Assembly (NCBI GenBank): GCA_002354735.1 | Contig: DEMD01000006.1 | Coordinates: 1-64,000 of the forward strand | Direction of reading: 5' to 3' | Length of the DNA stretch: 64,000 nucleotides | From: Gammaproteobacteria bacterium UBA2679 | GTDB taxonomy: Bacteria > Pseudomonadota > Gammaproteobacteria > Pseudomonadales > Oleiphilaceae | Part shown: piece after piece, positions 9,577 to 17,948 of the stretch | Layout of the letters: every line of letters begins with the position of its first letter | Position numbering within the stretch: position 1 is the first letter of the stretch | The notes under the pieces: generated by a model | Seen by the model: only the letters and a program-made list of their open reading frames with translations | Databases searched by the model: none | What the model was told of the DNA's origin: nothing | Made by a program: the position numbers and the translations under genes

Positions 9577-9720
9577 ATGACTTTACACATACAGCTTATC
9601 CCACTGCTTTCAATCCTGGCCGGCATACTCATTCTGCTCAGCCCGAAGCTGCTGAACTACGTCGTCGCGATCTACCTCATCGCCATCGGTCTCATTCAGA
9701 TCTTTGGCCTGAAAATCTGA
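9577..9720 (+). CDS. DUF3096-type small membrane protein
   Basis: A 47-residue protein starting MTLHIQLIPLLSILAGI, with two hydrophobic helices separated by SPKLLNYVVA, the pattern of the DUF3096 family. Function is unknown. The open frame extends upstream to 9406, overlapping the start region of the EamA gene in antisense, but only the part from 9577 looks like protein of this family. Confidence 0.68.
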   Translation: MTLHIQLIPLLSILAGILILLSPKLLNYVVAIYLIAIGLIQIFGLKI

Positions 9721-9799
9721 GCCAGTCCCCGTCATTCGGATGAATCCATTCGGTGCCGTGTTCGTATCTTACCGCGAACAGGCAGGAAGGAGAGACGGC

Positions 9800-10126
9800 A
9801 TGACGATGAGCACCCGCTATGAGGCAGAGGAACCAGCGCTGGCTGACGTGGAGGCCATGAAGGGACCGGCCTTGATCGAGTTCGGGACGCCCTGGTGCGG
9901 ACACTGCCAAGCCGCCCAGGCGCATCTGAACATGGCGCTCTCAGCGCATCCCGAGGTACCACATCTGAAGATCGAAGATGGCAAGGGTAAACCGCTGGGA
10001 CGCGCGTTTCGGGTAAAGCTTTGGCCAACGCTCGTGTTTCTCAAGGATGGCCAGGAGATCAACCGTCTGGTCCGCCCGGTCAACGACCGAACCATCAAGG
10101 AGGCACTAGCTTCCATTACCGACTGA
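9800..10126 (+). CDS. thioredoxin-family protein
   Basis: 108-residue thioredoxin-fold protein with the active site WCGHC and the cis-proline segment KLWPTLVFLKDG. WCGHC is the motif of eukaryotic PDI rather than the WCGPC of thioredoxin 1, which suggests a less reducing potential. There is no signal peptide, so cytosolic. ATG at 9800 is chosen because AAGGAGAG precedes it by about 6 nt; the frame is open from 9740. The 3' end overlaps the antiporter gene by 11 bp in convergent orientation. Confidence 0.87.
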   Translation: MTMSTRYEAEEPALADVEAMKGPALIEFGTPWCGHCQAAQAHLNMALSAHPEVPHLKIEDGKGKPLGRAFRVKLWPTLVFLKDGQEINRLVRPVNDRTIKEALASITD

Positions 10127-12035
10127 CTGTACCCGCAGGTCCGCGTTCGGTCTCTGATTCAGGTGCCGCCCAGATCGGTTCCTCGACATGGGCTGGAGTC
10201 TCGAAGTCCTGCTGCATGGCACTGCTCAAGGCTTCCTCGAGTTTCATGAACAGCTCGCCATAACGCGGGCTGAAATCCACACCCCCGTCCATTTCTTTCC
10301 AGGCCTGAAACAATTCATCTTCGTGCGCGTTTTCCTTGTTCACGAAAGCCGTGGTCATTTGCTTCGCTCGCAGAGGGTGCACGCCCATCGCTGTAAGGGC
10401 ATGGCTGCCAGCTTCAAGTGCCGAATGATAGGTTTCGCTAACAATGTCATCAGCACCAGCGACACGCAGCCGGTAGCCATGACCACGGTCAAATGCCCGC
10501 GCGAGTATCCACACACCAGGATGAAACTGTTTGACGTGCTGAACCATCTCGACCGCCCGCTCACGGTCGTCTATCGCAACAATCAATAGCCGTGCATGTT
10601 CGATACCTGCTGTCTCAAGCAGGTCCGAACGGCTCGCATCGCCAAAGAAGCTCTTGATATTAATCTGACGAACGTTCTCGATTTGCGCAATTTCATGATC
10701 CAGGACGACGATTGGAATATTATTGGCCCGCAGCAGACGACAGACGATCTGTCCGAAGCGGCCGACACCTGCCACAATGACGGGCGCCTGATCGTCTATC
10801 GTGTCCGCTTCCCGCGCATCGTTTTGCGCACTTCTATATCTCGGCAGGACGACCCGGTCGTAGAGAATGAATAGTGCTGGCGTGAGAAACATCGAAAACG
10901 CCACCACCACCGACAGGATCTGCGACGTTTCAACGGCGATGACGCTGTTCTGGACACTGTATGTGAGCAACACGAAACCAAACTCTCCGGCCTGCGCGAG
11001 ACCAAGCATAAAGAGCCAGCCGTTACTCCCCTTGATTTTGAAAAGCAGGGCTAGCCCCAGCAGGATCAGCGCCTTCACTACGATGACAGCCAGGCTGAGC
11101 CCGAGAATCGTGTCCCATTCGGCCTGCAGGACATCGAAGTTGATACCGGCCCCAACCGTGATGAAAAAGAGACCCAGTAACAGCCCCTTGAACGGTTCAA
11201 GGTTGGCTTCAAGTTCGTGGCGAAATTCGCTGTTAGCCAGCACCACGCCAGCGAGAAAAGCGCCGAGTGCGGGCGACAGGTTCACCAATGCCATCAGGGC
11301 GGCGATGCCAATCACGAGCATCAATGCCGTTGCCGTGAATACCTCGCGAAGACCCGACTGCGCCACATAGCGGAACAGCGGCTTGCTGAGAAAGACTCCA
11401 CCGGCGATGACCGCGGCAATTGCGCCAACCACGACTAGGGCATGCGCCCAGCCCGGCAAATGGGTGACCAGGCTGATACTGTCCGAATGGGCGCCCGTAT
11501 CATTGATGACGCCCGCAAGTTCTGGCAGTGCCAGCAAAGGTATGAGGGCGAGCATTGGAATGACTGCGATGTCCTGAAACAGCAGCACCGAAAATGCACT
11601 GCGTCCGCCATCGGTTTTGGAAAGTCCCTTTTCGTTCAGGGTCTGCAGAACTATTGCAGTCGACGACAGGGCGAAAATCAGGCCGACGGCGATGGCGCTT
11701 TGCCAGGGCAGACCCAACCAGCTCGCTATACCCATCCCTGCACCCGCCGTCAGGACAACCTGCAGCCCCCCCAGACCAACCAAGCGGACCCGCATCGCCC
11801 ACAGGGCCTTCGGATCCAGCTCCATGCCGACGAGAAAAAGCATCATGACGACGCCGAATTCGGCGAAGTGCTGGATGGTATTAGTCTCCTGCCCCACCAG
11901 TCCGGTAACAGGCCCTATGACGACCCCCGCCACAAGATAACCAAGTACAGAGCCCAGGCCCCAACGTTTGGCGAGGGGCACAGCGATTACGGCGGCCACG
12001 AGATAGACGAAAGCCTGAATAAAATACTCGGTCAC
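10116..12035 (-). CDS. CPA2-family cation:proton antiporter (KefB/C-like)
   Basis: 639-residue inner-membrane antiporter. About twelve hydrophobic helices fill residues 1-390 (opening FIQAFVYLVAAVIAVPLAKR, with GYLVAGVVIGP and GVVMMLFLVGMELDP). They are followed by an RCK/TrkA-N nucleotide-binding domain whose GxGxxG-type loop is VAGVGRFGQIVCRLL, with an acidic residue in VVLDHE at the expected position. Related proteins export K+ in exchange for H+ under electrophile stress. No KefF/KefG-type ancillary gene is adjacent. The start overlaps by 4 bp the stop of an upstream secreted-protein gene, so the two are cotranslated. Confidence 0.88.
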   Translation of the reverse strand: MTEYFIQAFVYLVAAVIAVPLAKRWGLGSVLGYLVAGVVIGPVTGLVGQETNTIQHFAEFGVVMMLFLVGMELDPKALWAMRVRLVGLGGLQVVLTAGAGMGIASWLGLPWQSAIAVGLIFALSSTAIVLQTLNEKGLSKTDGGRSAFSVLLFQDIAVIPMLALIPLLALPELAGVINDTGAHSDSISLVTHLPGWAHALVVVGAIAAVIAGGVFLSKPLFRYVAQSGLREVFTATALMLVIGIAALMALVNLSPALGAFLAGVVLANSEFRHELEANLEPFKGLLLGLFFITVGAGINFDVLQAEWDTILGLSLAVIVVKALILLGLALLFKIKGSNGWLFMLGLAQAGEFGFVLLTYSVQNSVIAVETSQILSVVVAFSMFLTPALFILYDRVVLPRYRSAQNDAREADTIDDQAPVIVAGVGRFGQIVCRLLRANNIPIVVLDHEIAQIENVRQINIKSFFGDASRSDLLETAGIEHARLLIVAIDDRERAVEMVQHVKQFHPGVWILARAFDRGHGYRLRVAGADDIVSETYHSALEAGSHALTAMGVHPLRAKQMTTAFVNKENAHEDELFQAWKEMDGGVDFSPRYGELFMKLEEALSSAMQQDFETPAHVEEPIWAAPESETERGPAGTVSR

Positions 12036-12601
12036 CGCAGCACACTAACGCCATGAAAGACCGGCGCCTCCATGAGATCGTTATGACGATCTCGATAGTC
12101 ATAGGTCAACGGTAGGAGGCGCTTCGGTACCGCATTGATCGCCCAGGCCTTGAGGGCGCTGCTCGCAACAGGTGACGCCTTGTTCTTGTCCCGGAACAGT
12201 GTGAGCACAGGCTTATCGGTACAGATTTGCCATTCTGAAGATTCCTGGCAGGTGTAGTGAATAACAGCCACGGCCTCGACGGTGTCAGGACAGGACAGCA
12301 CTACTGCGGCTTTTTCGGTACAACTGTCGGCTCGGCAAGCGCTGGCCAGCACGTAGCCCTCACTCAGCGGTCTGAGCTTCTCTGGTGGGCCGCCAAGACC
12401 GGTGAGCACCTGGTCAGCTATTGCCGAGTTACTCCAGAACAGGCTTGCGCGGCTACCGACGAAAAATTCGTTCAGCGAACGCTCGAAGTGCTCGTTCCAT
12501 ACCAGCTGGTTTGTATGGCCATAAGCACAGTAGTCGTCGGCATATGACGCTGTCGCCGCCCAAGCCAGCAGCATCAGTAGATGCGTTCTGAAAATAGTCA
12601 T
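12032..12601 (-). CDS. secreted Cys-rich protein coupled to the antiporter gene
   Basis: Unrecognised 189-residue protein. A signal peptide (about residues 1-21, cleaving after SYA) and six cysteines (in YCAY, SACR, DSCT, LSCP, YTCQ and QICT) suggest a periplasmic protein with up to three disulphides. Aromatic and acidic residues are common; no enzyme motif is visible. The stop overlaps the antiporter start by 4 bp (ATGA), so it is probably a partner or co-regulated factor of the antiporter, which is inference. Confidence 0.7.
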   Translation of the reverse strand: MTIFRTHLLMLLAWAATASYADDYCAYGHTNQLVWNEHFERSLNEFFVGSRASLFWSNSAIADQVLTGLGGPPEKLRPLSEGYVLASACRADSCTEKAAVVLSCPDTVEAVAVIHYTCQESSEWQICTDKPVLTLFRDKNKASPVASSALKAWAINAVPKRLLPLTYDYRDRHNDLMEAPVFHGVSVLR

Positions 12602-12759
12602 GTTCTCGTGTAACCCTTGCTCGCTAAGGATACTGATACGGCGTGTCGGCCTCCGCTGTCAACTCACCATATCCTGCCGAAAAAGTCGCCATGGACCGGT
12701 GCTCGCAGGCGATCTATGATGAGAAGACTAAAGGGTTCTGTGAGCGTGAGAAAACTGCC

Positions 12760-13503
12760 ATGAATAGACTGCTGTTGACATTCATATGGTTCACCTTGTC
12801 CTCGGCGGCTTTGATGACTCACGCTCAGACCGACCCACTGCCCGCTTCAACTATCGTCAAGGTCCTCACAATCGAGTACCCCCCCTTCACCACCGAATCT
12901 GAACCCTCACAGGGCTCCTCTTTCACATTGCTGCGTGAGCGACTGCAGGGCTCAGGTATCGAAATCGCCCCGCGCTTCCTGCCGCCAGGGCGCGTCCAGC
13001 AAACCATGGACAGGGAAGCCTGGCATGCCTCATACGTGCCTCAGGCGGGTGATGTCGAAACCACCATAAGACTCGTTCTTGAAGATGGCAACTTTATTTA
13101 CGGGCTGTTCAGAGCTCGTGAAAACGCGCCCTTCCGCTGGCAGAATCTCACAGAGCTCGCTGGCCGTCAGATCGCGGTGACGAGGTCGAGCAAATTGCAG
13201 GCGTATAATGCCAAACTGGTCGAAAGTGGTGCCAAACTCGTGTTCATCGATGATATTTCGCAGGCTTTCCGCATGCTCGCACGTGGCAGGATCGACTACG
13301 TGCTCGCGATTCAGGAGACCGGCTGGTATATCATGGACCTGCTCAAGATGGACCGGACAGACTACCAGTTCTCCGAAAGCGCTCTCGATCGATTCCCGCA
13401 TGCGATCTACGTGAATCGGGCAACGCAAGAGGGGCAGGCCCTGATCAGGGCCCTAACCGCAGAGCGCAATCTACCACTGCCTTCTGATAGCGCCGACAGA
13501 TGA
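12760..13503 (+). CDS. periplasmic solute-binding-like protein (SBP family 3 type)
   Basis: 247-residue exported protein with a signal peptide (MNRLLLTFIWF, cleaving after THA) and the early strand VKVLTIEYPPFTTES typical of amino-acid-type binding proteins. Later segments AGRQIAVTRSSKLQAY and MLARGRIDYVLA match lobe II of the fold. No permease or ATPase gene is adjacent, as with the similar proteins at 29539 and 60771. Such orphan proteins may sense or scavenge ligands. The frame is open from 12643, but the signal peptide fixes the start at 12760. Confidence 0.78.
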   Translation: MNRLLLTFIWFTLSSAALMTHAQTDPLPASTIVKVLTIEYPPFTTESEPSQGSSFTLLRERLQGSGIEIAPRFLPPGRVQQTMDREAWHASYVPQAGDVETTIRLVLEDGNFIYGLFRARENAPFRWQNLTELAGRQIAVTRSSKLQAYNAKLVESGAKLVFIDDISQAFRMLARGRIDYVLAIQETGWYIMDLLKMDRTDYQFSESALDRFPHAIYVNRATQEGQALIRALTAERNLPLPSDSADR

Positions 13504-13507
13504 AAGC

Positions 13508-13999
13508 TCAGCCACTGGTACAGGGCTTGCTGCCGAGCGACTCCACGAACAGGATCTGCTTCCCGGTAGGCCTGGCGATACTGACCAGTTCATACGGATA
13601 ACCTACTGCGGGCTGACTGATGCAACCATCGGCCAATTCCAGTGACTTTACCTGGACTACGATCTTCTCGTCGTCAGTGACGACGGACTCCACACTGATA
13701 CTGTTACTCAGGATTGGCTGCTCGCCCATGAAGGCACCGATCACCAGCGTTTGCTGAAAATCGATGATCGGTGCAGGCAGCGTCAAATCCGTATCGGCGT
13801 AATAAGCCGCTTCGAAATCTGCCTGGTTGTCGTAAATGGTCAGCGTCTTGGTCTGAATGCCAGAGTATGAACCCGAGCTGATCCGGGTGAAATCCGTTGT
13901 CTCAGCAGCCTTCGAGTCGTCTGCGCAGCCCTGTATTGCCAATGTGATCCACGCAACAGCAGCAGCGACTGCCATCCTCATGCCAGATCCTGCCTTCAT
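13508..13999 (-). CDS. PrcB-like lipoprotein
   Basis: 163-residue putative lipoprotein: lipobox AIQGC near residue 25, then a mostly beta domain. The C-terminal half (GYPYELVSIARPTGKQILF) resembles the C-terminal domain of PrcB, a regulator of a spirochaete protease complex; this is a weak match by eye. The gene is single, convergent with the binding-protein gene at 13503. Its start region is unusual: the Shine-Dalgarno AAGGG lies inside a 13-bp perfect inverted repeat ending 2 nt before ATG (see hairpin at 14002). Confidence 0.65.
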   Translation of the reverse strand: MKAGSGMRMAVAAAVAWITLAIQGCADDSKAAETTDFTRISSGSYSGIQTKTLTIYDNQADFEAAYYADTDLTLPAPIIDFQQTLVIGAFMGEQPILSNSISVESVVTDDEKIVVQVKSLELADGCISQPAVGYPYELVSIARPTGKQILFVESLGSKPCTSG

Positions 14000-14001
14000 G
14001 C

Positions 14002-14033
14002 TATATCCCTTTAAGATTTTTTAAAGGGATATA
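14002..14033 (-). promoter_or_regulatory. perfect hairpin covering the RBS of the lipoprotein gene
   Basis: Two 13-nt arms, TATATCCCTTTAA (14002-14014) and TTAAAGGGATATA (14021-14033), pair perfectly around a 6-nt loop. In the minus-strand transcript the 3' arm contains AAAGGG, the Shine-Dalgarno of the gene starting at 13999, and the stem ends 2 nt before ATG. It could act as an RNA switch or thermometer; a DNA operator is the alternative. Confidence 0.7.
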
Positions 14034-14050
14034 TTGAATCTTTTCAATAT
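14031..14050 (-). promoter_or_regulatory. second hairpin next to the RBS hairpin
   Basis: Arms ATATTGAA (14031-14038) and TTCAATAT (14043-14050) with a 4-nt loop. It shares three bases with the RBS-covering hairpin, so the two stems could stack or compete in the leader transcript. Confidence 0.55.
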
Positions 14051-14075
14051 ATTACGCCAGCTTTTTCAGGCCGCA

Positions 14076-15017
14076 TCAGCTTATCATCATTTTCATATAG
14101 CCATGGTAAAGCCCGATACCAACCAGCACATTGAAAGGAAAGGTGACCCCCAGCGAGGCCAGCATGGCGAGACCAATATTGGCTTCAGGGATGGCATGCC
14201 GCACCGCGACCGGTGCTGCGATGTATGAGGCACTTGCAGTAAGCGTTGCCAGAATCACGATGCTGCCTTCTTCGAGTCCTAGCGCCACACCGGTGAGCAG
14301 ACCTGGTACTGCCAGGATCGGCGGCATGACCAGCGCGAAGGCGACAACTCGCCATTGTTTGAGTCGCAGTCCTCTGAGCGTTTCCGCGGCAACAAGGCCC
14401 ATCTCAAGCAGGAAGAGCGACAGAACAGCCGAAAATGCGCCGGTCAGTGTATTCGTTACACCATTACCCTGGTCGGGTCCGTAAAGCGCACCGATCACTA
14501 CACCGCCGACAAGCAGGACCACGCTGCGATTGGTCAGGGTTTCCTGCCAAAGCGGCACGCGTGCACTTTGTGCGGCTGCAGATTGCTGACTCCTGAAATA
14601 CCAGAGGCCCGCCAGAATAGCGGGCAGCTCAAGCAGCACCAGGTAGAGCGTGACCTGACCACCAATGGGAAGCCCCCGCGCCTCGACCCAGGCCAGCGCC
14701 ACGGCAAAGGTGCCTGCACTGACCGAGCCATAATGAGCGGCGAAGCTCGCTGAGTCGGCCACATTCAGCCCCACCAGGTGGCGGAGTATCGGGATCATCA
14801 ACAAGGGCAAGCAGAAGCCCAGCGCGATGACGCCAAGGACTTCGGGCAGCAGGTTCCAGCCCAGATTGCCATGCAAGGCCATGCCACCTTTGAGGCCTAT
14901 GGTCAGCATCAGCAGGAGGCTGAGGATGTCGTAAGCGGCCTTCGGTATGGTCAGATCGGACTTAAGCGCGCCGGCAATGAGGCCCAGCAAAAAGAACATG
15001 ACAATAATATCGGGCAT
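14076..15017 (-). CDS. SbtA-type sodium-dependent bicarbonate permease
   Basis: 313-residue membrane protein with about ten helices, matching the SbtA (formerly DUF897) family: early MFFLLGLIAGALKSDLTIP, the central HYGSVSAGTFAVALAWVE, and the second-half repeat ATLTASASYIAAPVAVR. SbtA imports bicarbonate with sodium in cyanobacteria; homologues in heterotrophs are poorly studied. No SbtB-like regulatory gene is adjacent. It lies 105 bp downstream of a NhaR-like LysR gene on the same strand, which may control it. Confidence 0.88.
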   Translation of the reverse strand: MPDIIVMFFLLGLIAGALKSDLTIPKAAYDILSLLLMLTIGLKGGMALHGNLGWNLLPEVLGVIALGFCLPLLMIPILRHLVGLNVADSASFAAHYGSVSAGTFAVALAWVEARGLPIGGQVTLYLVLLELPAILAGLWYFRSQQSAAAQSARVPLWQETLTNRSVVLLVGGVVIGALYGPDQGNGVTNTLTGAFSAVLSLFLLEMGLVAAETLRGLRLKQWRVVAFALVMPPILAVPGLLTGVALGLEEGSIVILATLTASASYIAAPVAVRHAIPEANIGLAMLASLGVTFPFNVLVGIGLYHGYMKMMIS

Positions 15018-15122
15018 GGGAGGTCCTGGCGTTCAGCATGTGGCGCCATGATCGCCGATTAACAGGATCGAGAAAACATGTTTTAACGAGTCGCGTTCAT
15101 CGACATTATCGATGAATGGGAC

Positions 15123-16019
15123 TCAGTTGAACAAGGTTGCCGGCCTGCAGATGGCTCGTACGCCGTCGTGCAGTATCGTCCGGCCTCGCGTGACAGCGAA
15201 CAGCTCTTCGCTTACCGCGTCGATACTGGCGATCGCTTCCACTTCGTATTGCCTGCATACCTCGGCACTGATGGCTGTAGGTGCTGCGAATACACCAACA
15301 CCCTCGCGCCCGAACACCTTGATGAGCGCACTATCGTCGATCTGAGCCACCAGACGCATGCGGATACCCGCCCGGGAGAACCAGTTGATCAGCTGGTCGT
15401 AGTACGGCGCGTCTGTTGCGTTCGCCAGGAATGGTTCGCCTTCGAGCGAAGCAGGAAAATCACCGCGAAGCCTCCCCGCCAGTGCTGGCGACGCAAAAAG
15501 ACTGATGGTCGAACGCATGATCGGATGCACGGTCAGGCGAGTCTGATCGTCAAGGTGCGGCATTCGATCGGTCAGTACAACATCGAGTTCCTGTCGTTTC
15601 AGAGCGAGCAGGAGATCAGCAGTACGGCCCGTCTGGCAATGCAGGCTCACAGGGCGATCGAGCGTGAAAGCCGGCTGCAGCAGGTGGTAGGCGATGAGTT
15701 TGTGAATCGAGGCGGAGACGCCCGCCGAGAGGGACGTCGGTCGCTCGGCCGCCGGTTGCCGGAGCGCTTCGTTGAGTTCTGCTGTCGTGGCGAAGATATC
15801 CTCGGCATAGCCATACACCATCCGCCCGAGATCGGTCAGCACCAGTGAGCGGCGCTCTCTTCTGAACAATCGTCCACCTACCGCAGTCTCGAATGTTGCC
15901 AATTGGCCACTCAGTGTCTGTGGCGCAAGATCGAGGATTTCGCTGGCGCGAACGATGGAGCCCTCGCGGCTGATCACGTAAAAGTACTGTAGATGACGGA
16001 GATTCAACTGGTCGGGCAT
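15123..16019 (-). CDS. LysR-family regulator, NhaR-like
   Basis: 298-residue LysR-type regulator. The N-terminal helix-turn-helix (LNLRHLQYFYVISREGSIVRA, then LAPQTLSGQLATFE) and the following LFRRERRSLVLTDLG match the NhaR subgroup, which senses sodium or alkaline pH. The rest (about 95-290) is a substrate-binding-like effector domain. Its position upstream of the sodium/bicarbonate permease on the same strand fits a sodium or carbon-linked role; this is inference. It is divergent from the 16204 gene across 184 bp in which no clear site was found. Confidence 0.87.
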   Translation of the reverse strand: MPDQLNLRHLQYFYVISREGSIVRASEILDLAPQTLSGQLATFETAVGGRLFRRERRSLVLTDLGRMVYGYAEDIFATTAELNEALRQPAAERPTSLSAGVSASIHKLIAYHLLQPAFTLDRPVSLHCQTGRTADLLLALKRQELDVVLTDRMPHLDDQTRLTVHPIMRSTISLFASPALAGRLRGDFPASLEGEPFLANATDAPYYDQLINWFSRAGIRMRLVAQIDDSALIKVFGREGVGVFAAPTAISAEVCRQYEVEAIASIDAVSEELFAVTRGRTILHDGVRAICRPATLFN

Positions 16020-16203
16020 GGCTTACATCAGTTTTCTATCGGAAGAATCCGCAGTGTAGCACCCTGCAGCGCTCAAGGTGCTGCCTGGCAATGCGCCAAT
16101 ACGTGGACTGTTTCTGGAACTCTCAGCGCTGATCCCTTATGCTCCCGCGCCTCAGGAATATGCCATGGCGCCAGGTCGGGCCGGCGTTTTACAGGGATGA
16201 AAT

Positions 16204-16785
16204 ATGAAAGCACCCATTCAGAAGATCAGGGACCTGGATCACGGTGACCTGCAGAAGTCGGGGTTCTGGGTTTCTCAGGTTTTCGTCGTGCTCGCGACAA
16301 TAATCGGCGTCTATCTCGCTGCTAATGCCGGCCTCGAACAGGCCATCCGCTTCGACAATATCAAGGCGCAGGAACAGAATTATTACCTTCAAGCGTCGCT
16401 GCACGATGAGCTTCAGGACAATACAAGTTTGCTAAGGCGCTATGTCGATGAGGTGCTCAAGAGGAACCCAGATGACCTCAAGGCGCAGCATCCGGCGCTG
16501 TCGGAGTTCATCTGGGAAACGATGCGGTATTCGCCGGCTACATTCGAAACTCCCAGCGAGTTTCTCAACGCCAGCCGACGTTTCTACGCCGACACCACAG
16601 ACATCATCGAAAAGGCGGAGAACCGGTTCTACGGCGCCAGTCATGCTGCAAAACTGCTGACAGCAGTGCTGGACCGCATGGAACAGGGCACGCTGCCCAA
16701 ACTCAAAGAGAACTACGAAACCCTTGGCCAAAGCCTCAGCGCCGAGGGTGTCGACATCAATTTGCTCAAGGAAGAACAACGCTGA
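16204..16785 (+). CDS. single-pass membrane protein paired with rhomboid protease
   Basis: Unrecognised 193-residue protein. A short basic-acidic N-terminus is followed by one hydrophobic helix (about residues 21-45, VFVVLATIIGVYLAANAG) and then a long, mainly helical soluble domain with charged and Leu-rich segments. AGGG lies upstream of the ATG. Its stop overlaps the start of the rhomboid gene (TGATG), so the two are cotranslated; it may be a partner or a substrate of that protease, which is inference from position and topology only. Confidence 0.7.
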   Translation: MKAPIQKIRDLDHGDLQKSGFWVSQVFVVLATIIGVYLAANAGLEQAIRFDNIKAQEQNYYLQASLHDELQDNTSLLRRYVDEVLKRNPDDLKAQHPALSEFIWETMRYSPATFETPSEFLNASRRFYADTTDIIEKAENRFYGASHAAKLLTAVLDRMEQGTLPKLKENYETLGQSLSAEGVDINLLKEEQR

Positions 16786-17873
16786 TGCCTGGAAAAAAAT
16801 TCTGCCCTCACTGCCGAACAAGCCACCTGACCGCTACTGACTATGACGGCGAAGAAGTCGATATCTGTCGTCAGTGTGGCGGTGTCTGGTTTGAAAAGGC
16901 TGATCTCGATTCGCTGGTCGCCGCAAAGTGCCAGCGGACTGACAGTGGCGATTATGTTGCCGACCTGGGACCGTCGTTGGGCTACTCTGGCCGCGAGTGT
17001 CCCGACTGCAATCACGCCATGCAGATTTACCATCTGCTCAACGACTACCATGTCGCAATCGACGTATGCAGAGGCTGCGATGGCGCATGGGTGGAACGCG
17101 GCACGGTCTCGAAAGTCGTGAAATCTGCCGCCATCAAACACGCCATCAATGACATGAACCAGTCCACGAACTGGAAGACCTGGGTATTCGAGGCACTATT
17201 ACGCATGCCGGTCGAATATAACGTCAAAGCCCGCATTACGCCCTGGGTGACGATCGCATTGGTCATCATCAACTCGTTGATCTTCATTTCCTATGGCTTC
17301 GACTTCGAGATGGCCAATGAGGTGTACGCCAACTTCGCCATTGCGCCAGCCACAGTGCAGAGCGGTAACGGCTTATGGACGTTCATCACTGCGACCTTTC
17401 TCCATGGCAGCATGCTGCACCTGGCCGGAAACATGTACTTCCTGTGGCTGACTGGCGACAATCTCGAAGATGCACTCGGCCACGGCCGCTTCCTGGCGCT
17501 CTATCTTGTCTGCGGCGTACTGGCGGGCGCTGGCAGCGTGCTGGCGAATCTCGACTCGACTATCCCGTCGGTTGGCGCGAGCGGGGCCATAGCCGGACTC
17601 TTTGGCATGTACCTGCTCTGGTTTCCGAAGGCGAGCATGACCTTCATGTTCGTGGTCTGGCAGAAGAAGCTCGCGGTCATGTGGTATTTCGCGATCTGGC
17701 TGGGCCTGAACTTTCTCGGCATGAGCCTGGGCGAAGGTGGCGTGGATTACTGGGCGCACATCGGCGGTTTCGCGGTAGGCCTGGCAATTGGCGCCACTCT
17801 GCGAAAGTGGGTCTGGACCAGGAACCCACTCTTGCAACATCTGGCAGGCCCTGAAGTCCAGGTTAAACGCTAG
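16785..17873 (+). CDS. rhomboid protease with two N-terminal zinc ribbons
   Basis: 362-residue intramembrane serine protease. Two zinc-ribbon modules of the zf-TFIIB kind come first (CPHC...CRQCGGVWFEKADLDSLV at about 7-47, CPDC...CRGCDGAWVERG at about 70-108). Six or more helices follow from about residue 150. Catalytic features are intact: HLAGNM with the oxyanion His and Asn, the nucleophile in GASGAIAG, and the base in WAHIGGFAVG. Rhomboids cleave single-pass membrane proteins. The zinc ribbons are cytosolic and may recruit substrates or sense metal. It overlaps the upstream membrane-protein gene by 1 bp. Confidence 0.9.
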   Translation: MPGKKFCPHCRTSHLTATDYDGEEVDICRQCGGVWFEKADLDSLVAAKCQRTDSGDYVADLGPSLGYSGRECPDCNHAMQIYHLLNDYHVAIDVCRGCDGAWVERGTVSKVVKSAAIKHAINDMNQSTNWKTWVFEALLRMPVEYNVKARITPWVTIALVIINSLIFISYGFDFEMANEVYANFAIAPATVQSGNGLWTFITATFLHGSMLHLAGNMYFLWLTGDNLEDALGHGRFLALYLVCGVLAGAGSVLANLDSTIPSVGASGAIAGLFGMYLLWFPKASMTFMFVVWQKKLAVMWYFAIWLGLNFLGMSLGEGGVDYWAHIGGFAVGLAIGATLRKWVWTRNPLLQHLAGPEVQVKR

Positions 17874-17900
17874 TGTCCACTTGCAGCAACCGAAGATTGG

Positions 17901-17916
17901 CTGTATAAACATACAG
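17901..17916. promoter_or_regulatory. LexA (SOS) box upstream of yebG
   Basis: CTGTATAAACATACAG fits the gammaproteobacterial LexA consensus CTGT-N8-ACAG exactly and is 32 bp before the YebG-family start codon. Confidence 0.9.
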
Positions 17917-17948
17917 CCACCACTTATTGCCGAAAAGGTATACGGAAC

